A stretch of 64,000 nucleotides of DNA from NCBI RefSeq assembly GCF_003850245.1, contig NZ_CP031015.1, forward strand, positions 2,790,001-2,854,000. The letters are read 5' to 3'. This DNA comes from Microbacterium sp. ABRD28 (GTDB lineage Bacteria > Actinomycetota > Actinomycetes > Actinomycetales > Microbacteriaceae). The position numbers and the translations under genes are program-made. Within the stretch, counting starts at the first letter, position 1. Each line of letters opens with the position of its first letter. Below, one piece after another: positions 21,251 through 31,013 of the stretch. Below the pieces are notes generated by a model. The model did not search any database. It worked only from the letters and a program-made list of their open reading frames with translations, and was not told the DNA's origin.

Positions 21251-22492
21251 TTACGGGGCCGGGGTGCGTCCCGCCACGGTCAGGGTCTGCCGGGCGATCT
21301 CGAGTTCTTCGTCGGTCGGGACGACGAGCACGGTGACCGCCGAATCATCGGCGGAGATGACCCGGATGCCGCGCTCGCGCGCGTCGTTTCGCGCAGGATC
21401 GACCAGGACGCCGGCGAACCCGAGGGTCGCCAGCGCCGCAGCGCGCACACGGGGGACGTTCTCACCGACGCCGGCGGTGAAGGAGATCACGTCGACCCCG
21501 CCGAGCTGCGCGAGATAGGCCCCCGCGTACGCACGGAGCCGGTGCACGTAGACCTCGAACGCGAGGGCGGCCGCCGCGTCGCCGCGGTCGATCCCGGCCT
21601 GGATGTCCCGCATGTCCGACACCCCGGCGAGCCCCAGCAGTCCGCTGCGCTTGTTCAGCAGCGCATCGAGCTCGTCGATGGAGAGCCCGGCACGACGGGA
21701 GAGCTGGAACAGCACCGCCGGATCGACGTCGCCCGAGCGGGTGCCCATCACGAGCCCCTCGAGCGGTGTGAGGCCCATCGAGGTCTCGACGGATCGACCG
21801 CCCTCGATCGCGGTGACCGACGCCCCGTTCCCGAGGTGGAAGACGATCTGACGGAGCTCGGTCGTCGGGCGCCCGAGGAAGGCGGCGGCCGCTTCGCTGA
21901 CGAACTTGTGGCTCGTGCCGTGGAAGCCGTAGCGCCGGATGCGATGGGTCGCGGCGAGTTCGGCGTCGATCGCGTAGGTGTAGGCGGCGGGCGGAAGTGT
22001 CTGATGGAACGCGGTGTCGAAGACGGCCACGTGGGGGACGCCGGGGAAGGCCTTCTTGGCCGCGACGATGCCGGCGAGATTCGCCGGGTTGTGCAGCGGC
22101 GCGAGGACCGACAGCTCGTCGATGTTGATCTCGACGAGCGGTGTCACCAGGGTGGGTTCGAAGAACCGTGCGCCGCCGTGGACGACCCGGTGCCCGACCG
22201 CGACCGGGGCGGTGTCGGTCAGCGACGGACCGTTCTCGGCGAAGGCCTCGAGCATGACCCCGAAACCGGCCGTGTGGTCGGGGATCGGGAGCTCGCGCTC
22301 GAAGGTGGCATCGACCATCGTGGTCGCGGGGCCCGTCAGCGAGGCTTGATGGACCGTGTGGATCGCGCGCCCCGGGCCTGCCTGTCCGATGCGTTCGACC
22401 AGTCCCGATGCCAGCAGGGTCTCCCCCGTCATGTCGATGAGCTGGTACTTGAACGACGACGATCCGCTGTTGACGACGAGGACCGGGTTCAC
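21251..22492 (-). CDS. ackA: Acetate kinase
   Basis: Interconverts acetyl phosphate plus ADP with acetate plus ATP. The 413-residue product has the two family signatures: VLVVNSGSSSFKYQL at the N-terminus and RRYGFHGTSHKFVS near residue 186. FHLGNGASVTAI and FTAGVGENVPRVR mark the ATP-binding parts. The GTG start overlaps the pta stop by 4 bp, so the pair is translationally coupled in the order pta-ackA, as usual in Actinobacteria. Confidence 0.97.
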   Translation of the reverse strand: MNPVLVVNSGSSSFKYQLIDMTGETLLASGLVERIGQAGPGRAIHTVHQASLTGPATTMVDATFERELPIPDHTAGFGVMLEAFAENGPSLTDTAPVAVGHRVVHGGARFFEPTLVTPLVEINIDELSVLAPLHNPANLAGIVAAKKAFPGVPHVAVFDTAFHQTLPPAAYTYAIDAELAATHRIRRYGFHGTSHKFVSEAAAAFLGRPTTELRQIVFHLGNGASVTAIEGGRSVETSMGLTPLEGLVMGTRSGDVDPAVLFQLSRRAGLSIDELDALLNKRSGLLGLAGVSDMRDIQAGIDRGDAAAALAFEVYVHRLRAYAGAYLAQLGGVDVISFTAGVGENVPRVRAAALATLGFAGVLVDPARNDARERGIRVISADDSAVTVLVVPTDEELEIARQTLTVAGRTPAP

Positions 22493-24642
22493 TGTCCGTC
22501 CTCCCCCTGCGCCTGGATCGCCGTGATCGCGATGGTGTTGACGATGTCGTCGACGAGCGCGCCCCGCGAGAGGTCGTTGATGGGCTTGTTCAGCCCCTGC
22601 AGCACGGGACCGATCGCGACTGCTCCGGCCGAGCGTTGCACCGCCTTGTAGGTGTTGTTCCCGGTGTTCAAGTCGGGGAAGACGAACACCGTCGCCCGCC
22701 CCGCGACAGCCGAACCGGGGGCCTTGGCGGCCGCGACCGCGGCGTCGGCGGCGGCGTCGTACTGGATCGGGCCCTCGACGGGGAGCTCGGGTGCCCGCTC
22801 GCGGACGATCGCCGTGGCCGCCCGGACCTTCTCGACGTCGGCCCCGGAGCCGGACTCCCCGGTCGAGTACGACAGCATCGCCACGCGCGGCTCGATGCCG
22901 AACTGCTCAGCGGTCGCCGCGGACGAGATGGCGATGTCGGCGAGCTGTTCCGCCGTCGGATCGGGGATCACGGCGCAGTCGCCGTACACCAGCACGCGGT
23001 CGGCCAGCGCCATGAGGAAGACGCTGGAGACCACCGAGACGCCGGGCTTGGTCTTGATGATCTCGAACGCCGGGCGGATGGTGTGGGCGGTCGTGTGCGC
23101 CGCGCCCGACACCATGCCGTCCGCCAGTCCCAGGTGGACCATGAGTGTCCCGAAGTAGGACACGTCGGTCACCGTGTCGGCCGCCTGGGAGTAGGTGACC
23201 CCCTTGTGGGCGCGCAGTCGCTCGTACTCGCGCGCGAAGCGGTCGACGTGCACGGCGTCGAAGGGCGAGATGACCTGGGCGTCGCGGATGTCGATCCCGA
23301 GCTCGATCGCCCGGTTCCGCACCTCGATCTCCTCGCCGAGGATCGTCAGGTCGGCGATGCCCCGAGCCAGCACCGTGGCGGCGGCGCGGAGGATGCGGTC
23401 GTCGTCGCCCTCGGGAAGGACGATCCGGCGGCGTTGCGCGCGCGCACGCTCGAGCAGGCGGTACTCGAACATCAGCGGAGTGACGACGGTGGGCCGGGCG
23501 AGTCCCAGCGCGGTGACCAGGGTGTCGGTGTCGACGTGCCGCTCGAACATCGACAGGGCGGTGTCGTATCGGCGCTGCGAGTCGGCGGCGAGACGGCCCC
23601 GCGTCCCCATGATCCTCACCGCGGTGTCATAGGTCCCGAGGTCGGTGGCGATGATCGGCAGCGACGAGTCGAGGCCGTCGATGAGGGTGTCGACCGGCTC
23701 GGGCAGCGGGAAGGGACCGTTGAGGATGACCGCGGCGATACTCGGGAACGTGCCCGACGAGTTCGCCAGCAGGGTGGCGAGCAGCACCTCGGTGCGATCG
23801 GCGGGGATCACCACGATCGCCGACTCGGTCAGTCGCGGCAGCACGTTCACCATCGACATGCCGGCGATGACCACTCCGAGCACCTCGCGGGTCAACAGGT
23901 CGGCATCACCCTTGATGAGGCGACCATCGACGGCACGGGCGACGTCGCGGACGGACGGGGCGACCAGCAGACGGTCTTCCGGAAGCGCCCAGACGGGCAC
24001 CGCTACGCCGCCCGCCGCGGAATCGCCCGCGCCCCGCGACGCGGAGACCACGCCCGAGATCGCGGCGACGACGTCGTCGAGGCGATCGGGGTCGGCGCGG
24101 TTGGCGACCACGGCGAACAGCTCGGCACGCTCGTGGGCGAGCTCGGCGAGCGCGAGCGCGGTGATCTGGCCCATCTCGGCGGGTGTGCGGGCGATGGTGG
24201 TACCCAGCTGCTCACCCTGCCCGTGCTGGGCGCGGCCGCCGAGCACGAGAAGCACCGGAGCTCCGAGATTCACCGCGATGCGGGCGTTGTAGGTGAGCTC
24301 CGCCGGGCTGCCGACGTCGGTGTAGTCGCTGCCGAGCACCACCACGGCGTCGCAGGCCGCGGCGACGGCGTGGTAGCGCTCCACGATGGTCGCCAGCGCC
24401 TGCTCGGGATCGCGGCGCACGTCGTCGTAGGTCACGCCGATGCAGTCCTCGTACGGCAGGTCGACGCCGTCGTGGTCGAGGAGCATCTCGAGGACGTAGT
24501 CCGGCTCGATCGTGGAACGGGCGATCGTGCGGAACACCCCCACGCGCGACGCGGCGTGACTGAGAGCGTCGAGCACGCCGAGCGCGATCGTCGACTTGCC
24601 CGAGTGACCCTCGGCCGAGGTGATGTAGATGCTCTGCGCCAC
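22489..24642 (-). CDS. pta: Phosphate acetyltransferase (long form with N-terminal regulatory domain)
   Basis: Converts acetyl-CoA and phosphate to acetyl phosphate and CoA. The 717-residue length is the long form. An N-terminal P-loop, dethiobiotin-synthetase-like domain (EGHSGKSTIALGVLD near residue 11) is followed by a DRTGG-type linker (about 215-325). The catalytic PTA_PTB domain (about 385-715) contains GLADGMVSGAAHTTAHTIRP and MLSYSTGESGSG. The start is GTG. It lies 48 bp downstream of the SRP RNA gene on the same strand and is coupled to ackA. Confidence 0.96.
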   Translation of the reverse strand: MAQSIYITSAEGHSGKSTIALGVLDALSHAASRVGVFRTIARSTIEPDYVLEMLLDHDGVDLPYEDCIGVTYDDVRRDPEQALATIVERYHAVAAACDAVVVLGSDYTDVGSPAELTYNARIAVNLGAPVLLVLGGRAQHGQGEQLGTTIARTPAEMGQITALALAELAHERAELFAVVANRADPDRLDDVVAAISGVVSASRGAGDSAAGGVAVPVWALPEDRLLVAPSVRDVARAVDGRLIKGDADLLTREVLGVVIAGMSMVNVLPRLTESAIVVIPADRTEVLLATLLANSSGTFPSIAAVILNGPFPLPEPVDTLIDGLDSSLPIIATDLGTYDTAVRIMGTRGRLAADSQRRYDTALSMFERHVDTDTLVTALGLARPTVVTPLMFEYRLLERARAQRRRIVLPEGDDDRILRAAATVLARGIADLTILGEEIEVRNRAIELGIDIRDAQVISPFDAVHVDRFAREYERLRAHKGVTYSQAADTVTDVSYFGTLMVHLGLADGMVSGAAHTTAHTIRPAFEIIKTKPGVSVVSSVFLMALADRVLVYGDCAVIPDPTAEQLADIAISSAATAEQFGIEPRVAMLSYSTGESGSGADVEKVRAATAIVRERAPELPVEGPIQYDAAADAAVAAAKAPGSAVAGRATVFVFPDLNTGNNTYKAVQRSAGAVAIGPVLQGLNKPINDLSRGALVDDIVNTIAITAIQAQGEDGQ

Positions 24643-24689
24643 CTGTCCAGCCTATGGGCGGGGCCCTCACCGGGCACGTTCCCGGGAAA

Positions 24690-24787
24690 AGTAAGACTCT
24701 CCGCGAACCCGGCAGAGCCTGGTTACCCTTGCTACGTTTCCGTCCTGGGGGAGTTGGCCTGGATGCCGCCTCGCGGAGAGCTGACGC
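24690..24787 (-). ncRNA. ffs: Small bacterial SRP RNA (4.5S-type)
   Basis: Read on the minus strand, the region contains CAGGACGGAAACGTAGCAAGG, the conserved apical loop (GGAA tetraloop and asymmetric AGCA loop) that binds Ffh. It is enclosed by a closing stem, CTCTCCGCGA (pairing bases 24780-24771) with TCGCGGAGAG (24706-24697). GGTAACC after the loop is also usual in actinobacterial SRP RNAs. A short T run follows the stem on the minus strand (ACTTTTCC). The ends are estimated; the core 24697-24780 is firm. No protein gene occupies the 257-bp gap between pta and the MoxR gene. Confidence 0.88.
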
Positions 24788-24898
24788 CAGTCTACCCCGG
24801 GAGAGGTCGGGGGATTCCCAGGCCCTCCTCTCCCGTCGGCGGTTACGATCGCATAACGAGCGCCGATGCTCGGCCCGCGCGCCGTCCGAGAGGACCCC

Positions 24899-25930
24899 AT
24901 GGATCACCCCGTCACGACCGAGCAGGTCGCGTCCGTCCGCTCCGCCCTGCCCGATCGACCGGCGTCGGCCGAGGAGTTCGCGCAGCTGACCGAGGCCATC
25001 GTGGCCTCGGTGGAGCGGGTGATCGACGGCAAGCCCGACGCGGTGCGGAGCGCCCTGGTGTGCCTCCTCGCCGAAGGCCACCTCCTCATCGAGGACGTCC
25101 CGGGCGTCGGGAAGACCATGCTCGCCCGAGCGCTGGCCGCGAGTGTGGATGCCACGGTGCGTCGCATCCAGTTCACTCCCGACCTGCTGCCGGGCGATGT
25201 CACCGGGGTGAGCGTGTTCAATCCCGTTGCGCGGGAGTTCGAATTCAAGCACGGCGCGGTGTTCGCCAACATCGTCATCGCCGACGAGATCAACCGCTCC
25301 TCCCCCAAGACGCAGTCCGCCCTCCTCGAGGCCATGGAGGAGGGGCAGGTCACCGTCGACGGAGCGACCCACCTCCTTCCCGACCCGTTCCTCGTCGTGG
25401 CGACGCAGAACCCGCTGGAGATGGAGGGGACCTATGCCCTCCCCGAGGCCCAGCGCGACCGCTTCATGATGCGCATCTCGATGGGCTATCCCGATGCCCG
25501 CTCCGAGGCACTGATGCTGCGTCAGCGCGAGACCGTCAATCCGCTCGACGCCATCCGACCCGTCGCCTCCGCATCCCAGATCGCCGGCCTCATCGCCTGG
25601 GCCCGCGCGGTGCACGTCGCACCGGCGATCGAGGACTACGCCGTCGCGCTCGCGGCGGCCACCCGCACCCACGCCGACCTGCGTCTGGGGGCCAGCCCCC
25701 GCGCCACGCTGCAGCTGGTGCGGGCCGCGAAGGTCTGGGCCGCCCTCGACGGCCGCGGATTCGTCATCCCCGACGACATCACCGCGCTCCTCATCCCCGT
25801 CTTCGCGCACCGGCTCATCCCGACCCGATCCGCCGGCGGCGCCCGGGCGAAGTCGATGACCGATGTCATCTCGTCGGTGCTCGAACAGATCGCCGCGAGC
25901 GTGCGGGTGCCGATCGCCGCACGGCAGTGA
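24899..25930 (+). CDS. MoxR-family AAA+ ATPase
   Basis: The 343-residue product is a MoxR-type chaperone-like ATPase. Walker A is VPGVGKTML (67-75), Walker B is IVIADEINRSSPKTQS, and sensor 1 is VVATQNPLEMEGTY. The lid domain follows after 240. MoxR ATPases help assemble or activate metal- or vWA-containing protein complexes. The ATG at 24899 has GAGAGG ahead and follows a 33-codon extension I judge non-coding. It is first in an operon with a DUF58 protein (4 bp gap) and a transglutaminase, the commonest MoxR context in Actinobacteria. Confidence 0.93.
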   Translation: MDHPVTTEQVASVRSALPDRPASAEEFAQLTEAIVASVERVIDGKPDAVRSALVCLLAEGHLLIEDVPGVGKTMLARALAASVDATVRRIQFTPDLLPGDVTGVSVFNPVAREFEFKHGAVFANIVIADEINRSSPKTQSALLEAMEEGQVTVDGATHLLPDPFLVVATQNPLEMEGTYALPEAQRDRFMMRISMGYPDARSEALMLRQRETVNPLDAIRPVASASQIAGLIAWARAVHVAPAIEDYAVALAAATRTHADLRLGASPRATLQLVRAAKVWAALDGRGFVIPDDITALLIPVFAHRLIPTRSAGGARAKSMTDVISSVLEQIAASVRVPIAARQ

Positions 25931-25934
25931 TCCG

Positions 25935-27185
25935 ATGCTCCGACGACTCTGGCCCCTGACGCTGCGCGGAACCGGTGCGGCGCTTCTGGCGCTGGTCTGC
26001 TTCGTCGTCGCGAGCGAGGTCGGGATCCCCGAGCTGATGTACTTCGGGATGCTGCTGGTCGCCGTCCTCGTCGCCGCGGTGGCCTCGCTCTACCTCACCC
26101 GCCACGCCGACTCGGTCACCCGCTCGCTGGCGCCGGACACCGTCGGGGTGGGTCGCGCGTCGCTCGTCCGCGTGCGCGTCGGCGTCCGCACCGCGCTGCC
26201 GACGCCCCCCGGAACCTGGACCGATACGCTCCCCGCCGGGCTGGCGGGCGCGGCGGCGGGGGTCTTCCCTGCGCTCGGTTCGGGGCTGCGGGGCTCGGAT
26301 CGCACGGTGGACCTCGCCTACACCGTGACCGGGGTGCGCCGCGGCATCCACCATCTCGGTCCGCTGCGGGTGCACTCGGCCGACCCCTTCGCCCTCGCTC
26401 GCCGCAGCACCCTGTACGGTCAGCGCACCCGTGTCACCGTCGCCCCCGCCGTGATCGACCTGCCACCCCTCACGGGTCTGGCCGGTGAAGCCGGGGGCAC
26501 ACTCCAGACGCAGAACAATCAGCCCGGTCAGGGCGCCGACAATCTCATCGCCCGCCCCTACGCGCCCGGTGATTCGATGCGGCGCATCCACTGGCGGGCG
26601 ACCGCCCACCGCGACGAGCTGATGGTGCGTCAGGAGGAGCAGGAAGCGACCCCGGAGGCGACCGTCGTCCTCGACCGGGGAGTGCTGCGGTGGTCGACCG
26701 AAGCCCTCCACGAGCCGGGAGCCGATGACGCCTTCGAGACGGCGGTGGCGGCGTGCGTCTCGGTGGTTTCACGGCTGGTGCGCGACGGATACGGCGTGAG
26801 CGTGCTCGACAGCGACGGCACCGCCCTCGCCGCACGAATCGACGGCGGAGACACCGCGGCAGTGGAAGACCTCGTCACCCGGTTCGCGACGGTCACGGCG
26901 CGACGCGACGACCACCTTCCGCGCCTGGCCCGTCAGTTCGCGGGTGTCATGACCGGGCCGGTGATCGTCTTGACCGGACGCCTCGACCCCGCCGACGTCG
27001 ACGCGCTCGCGCCGATCGTCCACCACTCGACCTTCGCCGTGCTGCTCGCGGCCTCGCCGCGCAGCGGCGCGCTGGACCGCGCGGGCGACATCGGCTGGCA
27101 CGCGGTCCACCTCGATCCCGACGGCGATCTGGTGCAGGAGTGGGCCGCCGCGGGCGAGCGGGGGGTGAGCCGTGCCCTCCGCTGA
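25935..27185 (+). CDS. DUF58-domain membrane protein
   Basis: This 416-residue protein has two membrane helices at its N-terminus (about 8-30 and 34-55). A cytoplasmic or surface DUF58 region follows, with the family motif YAPGDSMRRIHWRATAHRDEL around residue 210. The last third resembles a vWA-like fold. DUF58 proteins occur next to MoxR ATPases and are thought to be their clients or partners. The ATG lies 4 bp after the MoxR stop; the 3' end overlaps the transglutaminase start by 14 bp. Confidence 0.88.
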   Translation: MLRRLWPLTLRGTGAALLALVCFVVASEVGIPELMYFGMLLVAVLVAAVASLYLTRHADSVTRSLAPDTVGVGRASLVRVRVGVRTALPTPPGTWTDTLPAGLAGAAAGVFPALGSGLRGSDRTVDLAYTVTGVRRGIHHLGPLRVHSADPFALARRSTLYGQRTRVTVAPAVIDLPPLTGLAGEAGGTLQTQNNQPGQGADNLIARPYAPGDSMRRIHWRATAHRDELMVRQEEQEATPEATVVLDRGVLRWSTEALHEPGADDAFETAVAACVSVVSRLVRDGYGVSVLDSDGTALAARIDGGDTAAVEDLVTRFATVTARRDDHLPRLARQFAGVMTGPVIVLTGRLDPADVDALAPIVHHSTFAVLLAASPRSGALDRAGDIGWHAVHLDPDGDLVQEWAAAGERGVSRALR

Positions 27186-29481
27186 GCCGTCATCGCGCCG
27201 GGGTGCGGATCTGCTCCTCACGGCCGGGGTCTTCGCCGCCCTGATCGCGGCGCTCCTCCCCCTCATGCGGGTGGTCCGCCCCACGGGATGGCTCCTCGGG
27301 ACCCTGGTGATCGTGGCCGTGGTGCTCGCCACCGGATACGTCGCGCGACGCTTCCGGCTGCCGGCGCTGGCGGTGTCGCTCATCGAAGTGGTCGTGTGGG
27401 TTGCTTTCGTCACCGTGGTGTTCCTCCGCGACACCGCCTTCCTCCTGGTGATTCCGACCGTGGAGACGTTCCGCGAGCTTCCCGACATCCTCGCCGCCGC
27501 CGGGGAGGAGATCGCGCTCGGGGTCGCGCCGCTGACTCCCAGCGCCCCGCTCTCGATGCTGATCGTCGGGGCGACGGGGCTCCTCGCCGTGGTCATCGAC
27601 CACGTCGTCCTCACGGCTCGGATGCCGCTGCTCGCGGGCGTCGGATTGATCGCGGTCTCCCTCATCCCCGCGATCGCGGTGCCGGCGGAGATCGACGTGG
27701 TCGCCTTCGTGCTGCTGGCCGCCGCGATCCTCTTCCTCATCCGCACCGACACCCGGACGCGTGAAGGGGCGGGGAGTGCGGAGTCGACCCGCGCGACCGG
27801 CTCGTCGGCGTCCGGGGGGTCGGCGTCCGGGGTGTCGGCCACCGCGATCGGCATCGGCGCCATCGCCGTCGTCGTCGCCCTCGTGGCCACCCCGCTCCTC
27901 CCCCAGCCCGCGATCCGGCCGGGGTCGGGGGATCTCGGCCCCGGTCCCGGCATCGACGCCACCCTTCAGCTGGGCGACGACCTGCGGCGACCGCGCGAGG
28001 TCGAGGTGCTGCAGATGCGCAGCGACGCGCCCACCCCGCCCTACCTCCGGGCGACGACCCTCACCGAGTTCACCGGCGCGGTGTGGGAGCCCGACAGCGG
28101 GCGTTCCTATCCGCTCGACAGCGCCGAGGCGCTCACCGCCCTCCCGGTCGATCCCGAGATCCAGGTCGCGGAGTATTCGACGACGGTGGAGATCCGCAAC
28201 CTCAATTCCTCGTGGCTGCCCGTGTCGTACCCCGCAACCGGCATCGAGGGACTCGACGGGGTGTGGGGGGCGTTCCCCTACAACCGCACCGTCGAAGCCC
28301 GACAGGGCGGGACGCAGGGTCAGGACTACGAGGTGCTCTCCAGCGTCCCTCGTCCGACGCTCGAGCAGATCCGCGCCCGGTCGGCCGGGGGCGAGGGCGT
28401 CCGCGCCGACACCCTCGGGCTGCCCGTCGATCTGCCTCCCATCGTCGGCGAGCTCGCCGCCGAGGTGACAGCCGGGGCGGCGTCGGATTACGACGCGCTC
28501 CTGGCGCTGCAGAGCTGGTTCCGCGGAGCCGACTTCCGCTATTCGCTCGAAGCGCCCGTCGAGGAGGGTTTCGACGGCAGCGGCGCCGAGGCGGTCGCCC
28601 GCTTCCTCGAGGTGCGGGAGGGCTATTGCGTGCACTACGCCTCGGCGTTCGCCCTGATGGCGCGCACCCTCGGCATGCCGAGCCGCATCGTCGTGGGGTA
28701 CCTGCCGGGAACCTCGACCGGCGACGCCGTGGACTTCCAGACGGTGTACTCGGTGATGTCGGGACAGCTGCACGCGTGGCCGGAGATCTACTTCGAAGGC
28801 GTCGGATGGATCCCCTTCGAACCGACCAACGGCCTGGGTCAGCCGACCCGCTTCTCCCCCGAGGCCTCGGCCCCCGGAGAGACCGCCGACGGCGCGGACG
28901 ACGCCCCCGAACCATCGGCCCCCGCCGACGTGCCCGACGCGGTCGACCCCGACACGGGCGAGCCGCTGACCCCGGAGGCCGGCACCGCCGCCCCTGACGA
29001 CGGGGTCGACGCTCTCCCGACGGTGACGGTGGTCTTCGCCGTCCTCGTGGTGCTGGCGATCCCGCTCATCGTGAGAGATCTGCGGAGGAGGCAGCAGCTG
29101 TCGGCCGCGCGGTCCGGCGACGCCGCCGCCGCGTGGGCCATCGTGCAGGACACCGCGATCGACCTCGGGATCCCGTCGCCGGTCAGCGAGAGTCCGCGGG
29201 CGCTCGGCGCCCGGCTCATCGCCGAGGCCGGGGCCCCCGCCGAGGCCATGGGTGTGCTCATCCGGGCGATCGAGCGGGCCAGCTACGCGCCCGGCGGGCG
29301 TCACGGCTTCGGTCAGGGCGAGGCGACCGCGGCCGCGGCGAGCGAGGTGCGGGCGGAGGTGCTGGCTGCGGCGCAACCCGCGCGACGCCTTCTCGCGCTC
29401 GTCGTGCCGCGCTCGCTCATCATCCGCCCCGGGTCGCTCTACGCCGGCGCCGGCCGCGGCACCTCCCGCCCGGCCGGCTGA
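27172..29481 (+). CDS. TgpA-like membrane transglutaminase-domain protein
   Basis: The 769-residue protein has an N-terminal membrane block of about seven helices (to residue 255) and an extracytoplasmic domain. The transglutaminase core follows: GYCVHYASAFALMARTLG with Cys486, then QLHAWPEIYF with His534. Glu550 in PFEPTNG stands where many homologues have Asp. A Pro/Ala/Asp linker (565-610), one further helix (about 618-638) and a DUF4129-like cytoplasmic tail complete it. It closes the MoxR-DUF58-transglutaminase operon. Such trios are presumed to act on cell-envelope proteins; the substrate is unknown. Confidence 0.9.
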   Translation: MPSAEPSSRRGADLLLTAGVFAALIAALLPLMRVVRPTGWLLGTLVIVAVVLATGYVARRFRLPALAVSLIEVVVWVAFVTVVFLRDTAFLLVIPTVETFRELPDILAAAGEEIALGVAPLTPSAPLSMLIVGATGLLAVVIDHVVLTARMPLLAGVGLIAVSLIPAIAVPAEIDVVAFVLLAAAILFLIRTDTRTREGAGSAESTRATGSSASGGSASGVSATAIGIGAIAVVVALVATPLLPQPAIRPGSGDLGPGPGIDATLQLGDDLRRPREVEVLQMRSDAPTPPYLRATTLTEFTGAVWEPDSGRSYPLDSAEALTALPVDPEIQVAEYSTTVEIRNLNSSWLPVSYPATGIEGLDGVWGAFPYNRTVEARQGGTQGQDYEVLSSVPRPTLEQIRARSAGGEGVRADTLGLPVDLPPIVGELAAEVTAGAASDYDALLALQSWFRGADFRYSLEAPVEEGFDGSGAEAVARFLEVREGYCVHYASAFALMARTLGMPSRIVVGYLPGTSTGDAVDFQTVYSVMSGQLHAWPEIYFEGVGWIPFEPTNGLGQPTRFSPEASAPGETADGADDAPEPSAPADVPDAVDPDTGEPLTPEAGTAAPDDGVDALPTVTVVFAVLVVLAIPLIVRDLRRRQQLSAARSGDAAAAWAIVQDTAIDLGIPSPVSESPRALGARLIAEAGAPAEAMGVLIRAIERASYAPGGRHGFGQGEATAAAASEVRAEVLAAAQPARRLLALVVPRSLIIRPGSLYAGAGRGTSRPAG

Positions 29482-29519
29482 CCGACCGCCGGCGGCGGGA
29501 GGCGGGCGGCGGGATGGGG

Positions 29520-31013
29520 TCAGCGGGAAGAGCGTTGCAGCTGCGCGTCCGCCGAGGGGCCCTCGAACTCGTCGGCGCTCGGCCGCTCCGCGGCATCCGT
29601 CCGCCCGTCTTCGTCGACGACGACGTCATCGGCGGAGTCGTCGTCGAAGGGCACGGCGCCACGGGGGGCGTCGTAGAGCCCGGCGTCGAGGATGCCCTCG
29701 CGCGCGGCGACGATCGTCGGCACGAGCGCCTGGCCTGCGACGTTGACCGCGGTGCGCCCCATGTCGAGGATCGGGTCGATCGCGAGGAGCAGTCCGACGC
29801 CCTCGAGCGGCAGACCGAGCGTCGACAGCGTCAGGGTGAGCATCACCGTCGCCCCGGTCGTCCCGGCCGTGGCGGCCGAGCCGACGACCGAGACCAGGGC
29901 GATGAGCACGTACTGCCAGATCGACAGGTCGATGCCGAAGAACTGCGCCACGAAGATCGCCGCGATCGCGGGATAGATCGCCGCGCAGCCGTCCATCTTG
30001 GTCGTCGCCCCGAAGGGCACGGCGAAGGAGGCGTATTCGCGCGGGACACCGAGGTTGCGCTCGGTCACCCGCTGGGTCAGCGGCAGCGTGCCGATGGACG
30101 ACCGGCTGACGAACGCCAGCTGGACGGCAGGCCAGACACCGGAGAAGTACTGCCGGATCGACAGGCCGTGGGTGCGCAGAAGCGTCGGGTAGACCACGAA
30201 CAGCACGAGCGCCAGGCCCGCGTAGACGGCGAGCGCGAACCACGCCAGGGTGGTCAGCTTCTCCCAGCCGTACTCCACGACCGCCGAGGCGATGAGGCCG
30301 AGGGTGCCGAGCGGCGCGATGCGGATGATCCACCACAGCACACGCTGGATCACCTTCAGCGTGGATTCAGTGAAGGCCAGGAACGGCTCGGCGCGACGGC
30401 CGAGCTTGAGTGCGGCGATCCCGACCGCGGCCGCGACGACGATCACCTGGAGCACGTTGAACCCGACGGATGACGAGGCGGCGCCCGTCTCGGCGTCGAC
30501 CGACGTCGAGACGGTGAGGCCGAGGAAGTTCTGCGGCACGAGACCGACGAGGAAGTTCCACCATGTGCCGACCGTCGTGGGTTCGGCGGCGGTGAGGGCG
30601 GCCTGATCGACGCGAGCACCCGGCTGGATGGTGACACCGAGCACGATCCCGATCGACACGGCGATGAGGGCGGTGATGGCGAACCACAGCAGGGTCTGCC
30701 CCGCGAGACGGGCGGCGTTGGTCACGCGCCGCAGCTGCGCGATGCTCGCGACGATCGCGAAGAAGATGAGCGGGATGACCGCGGTCTTGAGCAGCGTGAC
30801 GTAGGAGTCGCCGATCGTGTTCACCGTGGCGGCGAGCGCGTTGGGGGTGCCGTCGGCGAGGGGGCCGATCTGTCGGGCCACCAGACCCAGGACGACCCCG
30901 AGCACGAGGGCGACGGTGATCTGGAACCCGAACGAGGTCAGGATGCGGCGGGCGCGGGTCTTCTCGGGCGTGGGCCGGGAGGGCGCGGTGGCAGCGCTCG
31001 GGGCGGAACTCAT
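29520..31013 (-). CDS. SDF (DAACS) dicarboxylate/amino acid:cation symporter
   Basis: The 497-residue membrane protein matches the sodium/proton-dicarboxylate (GltP/SstT/DctA) family. It has eight helices and two re-entrant loops. RSSIGTLPLTQRVTERNLGVP carries the serine-rich first hairpin. GCAAIYPAIAAIFVAQFFGI and GTTGATVMLTLTLSTLGLPLEGVGLLLAIDPILDMGRTAVNVAGQ, split here to landmarks GTTGATV and DPILDMGRTAVNV, carry the second. The DMGRT-N segment usually binds substrate carboxylate and Na+. AGGAGAG precedes the ATG. The last 40 residues are acidic and cytoplasmic. Glutamate, aspartate or C4-dicarboxylate uptake is expected. Confidence 0.92.
   Translation of the reverse strand: MSSAPSAATAPSRPTPEKTRARRILTSFGFQITVALVLGVVLGLVARQIGPLADGTPNALAATVNTIGDSYVTLLKTAVIPLIFFAIVASIAQLRRVTNAARLAGQTLLWFAITALIAVSIGIVLGVTIQPGARVDQAALTAAEPTTVGTWWNFLVGLVPQNFLGLTVSTSVDAETGAASSSVGFNVLQVIVVAAAVGIAALKLGRRAEPFLAFTESTLKVIQRVLWWIIRIAPLGTLGLIASAVVEYGWEKLTTLAWFALAVYAGLALVLFVVYPTLLRTHGLSIRQYFSGVWPAVQLAFVSRSSIGTLPLTQRVTERNLGVPREYASFAVPFGATTKMDGCAAIYPAIAAIFVAQFFGIDLSIWQYVLIALVSVVGSAATAGTTGATVMLTLTLSTLGLPLEGVGLLLAIDPILDMGRTAVNVAGQALVPTIVAAREGILDAGLYDAPRGAVPFDDDSADDVVVDEDGRTDAAERPSADEFEGPSADAQLQRSSR

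Noticed and set aside
22636..25959. A 1107-codon open frame on the plus strand
   Set aside because: It is antisense to pta, ackA end and runs into the MoxR gene. Its translation is Arg/Gly/Asp/His-rich without domains, as expected opposite high-GC genes.
27190..29376. A 728-codon open frame on the minus strand
   Set aside because: Antisense to the transglutaminase gene, which has the membrane block and catalytic motifs.
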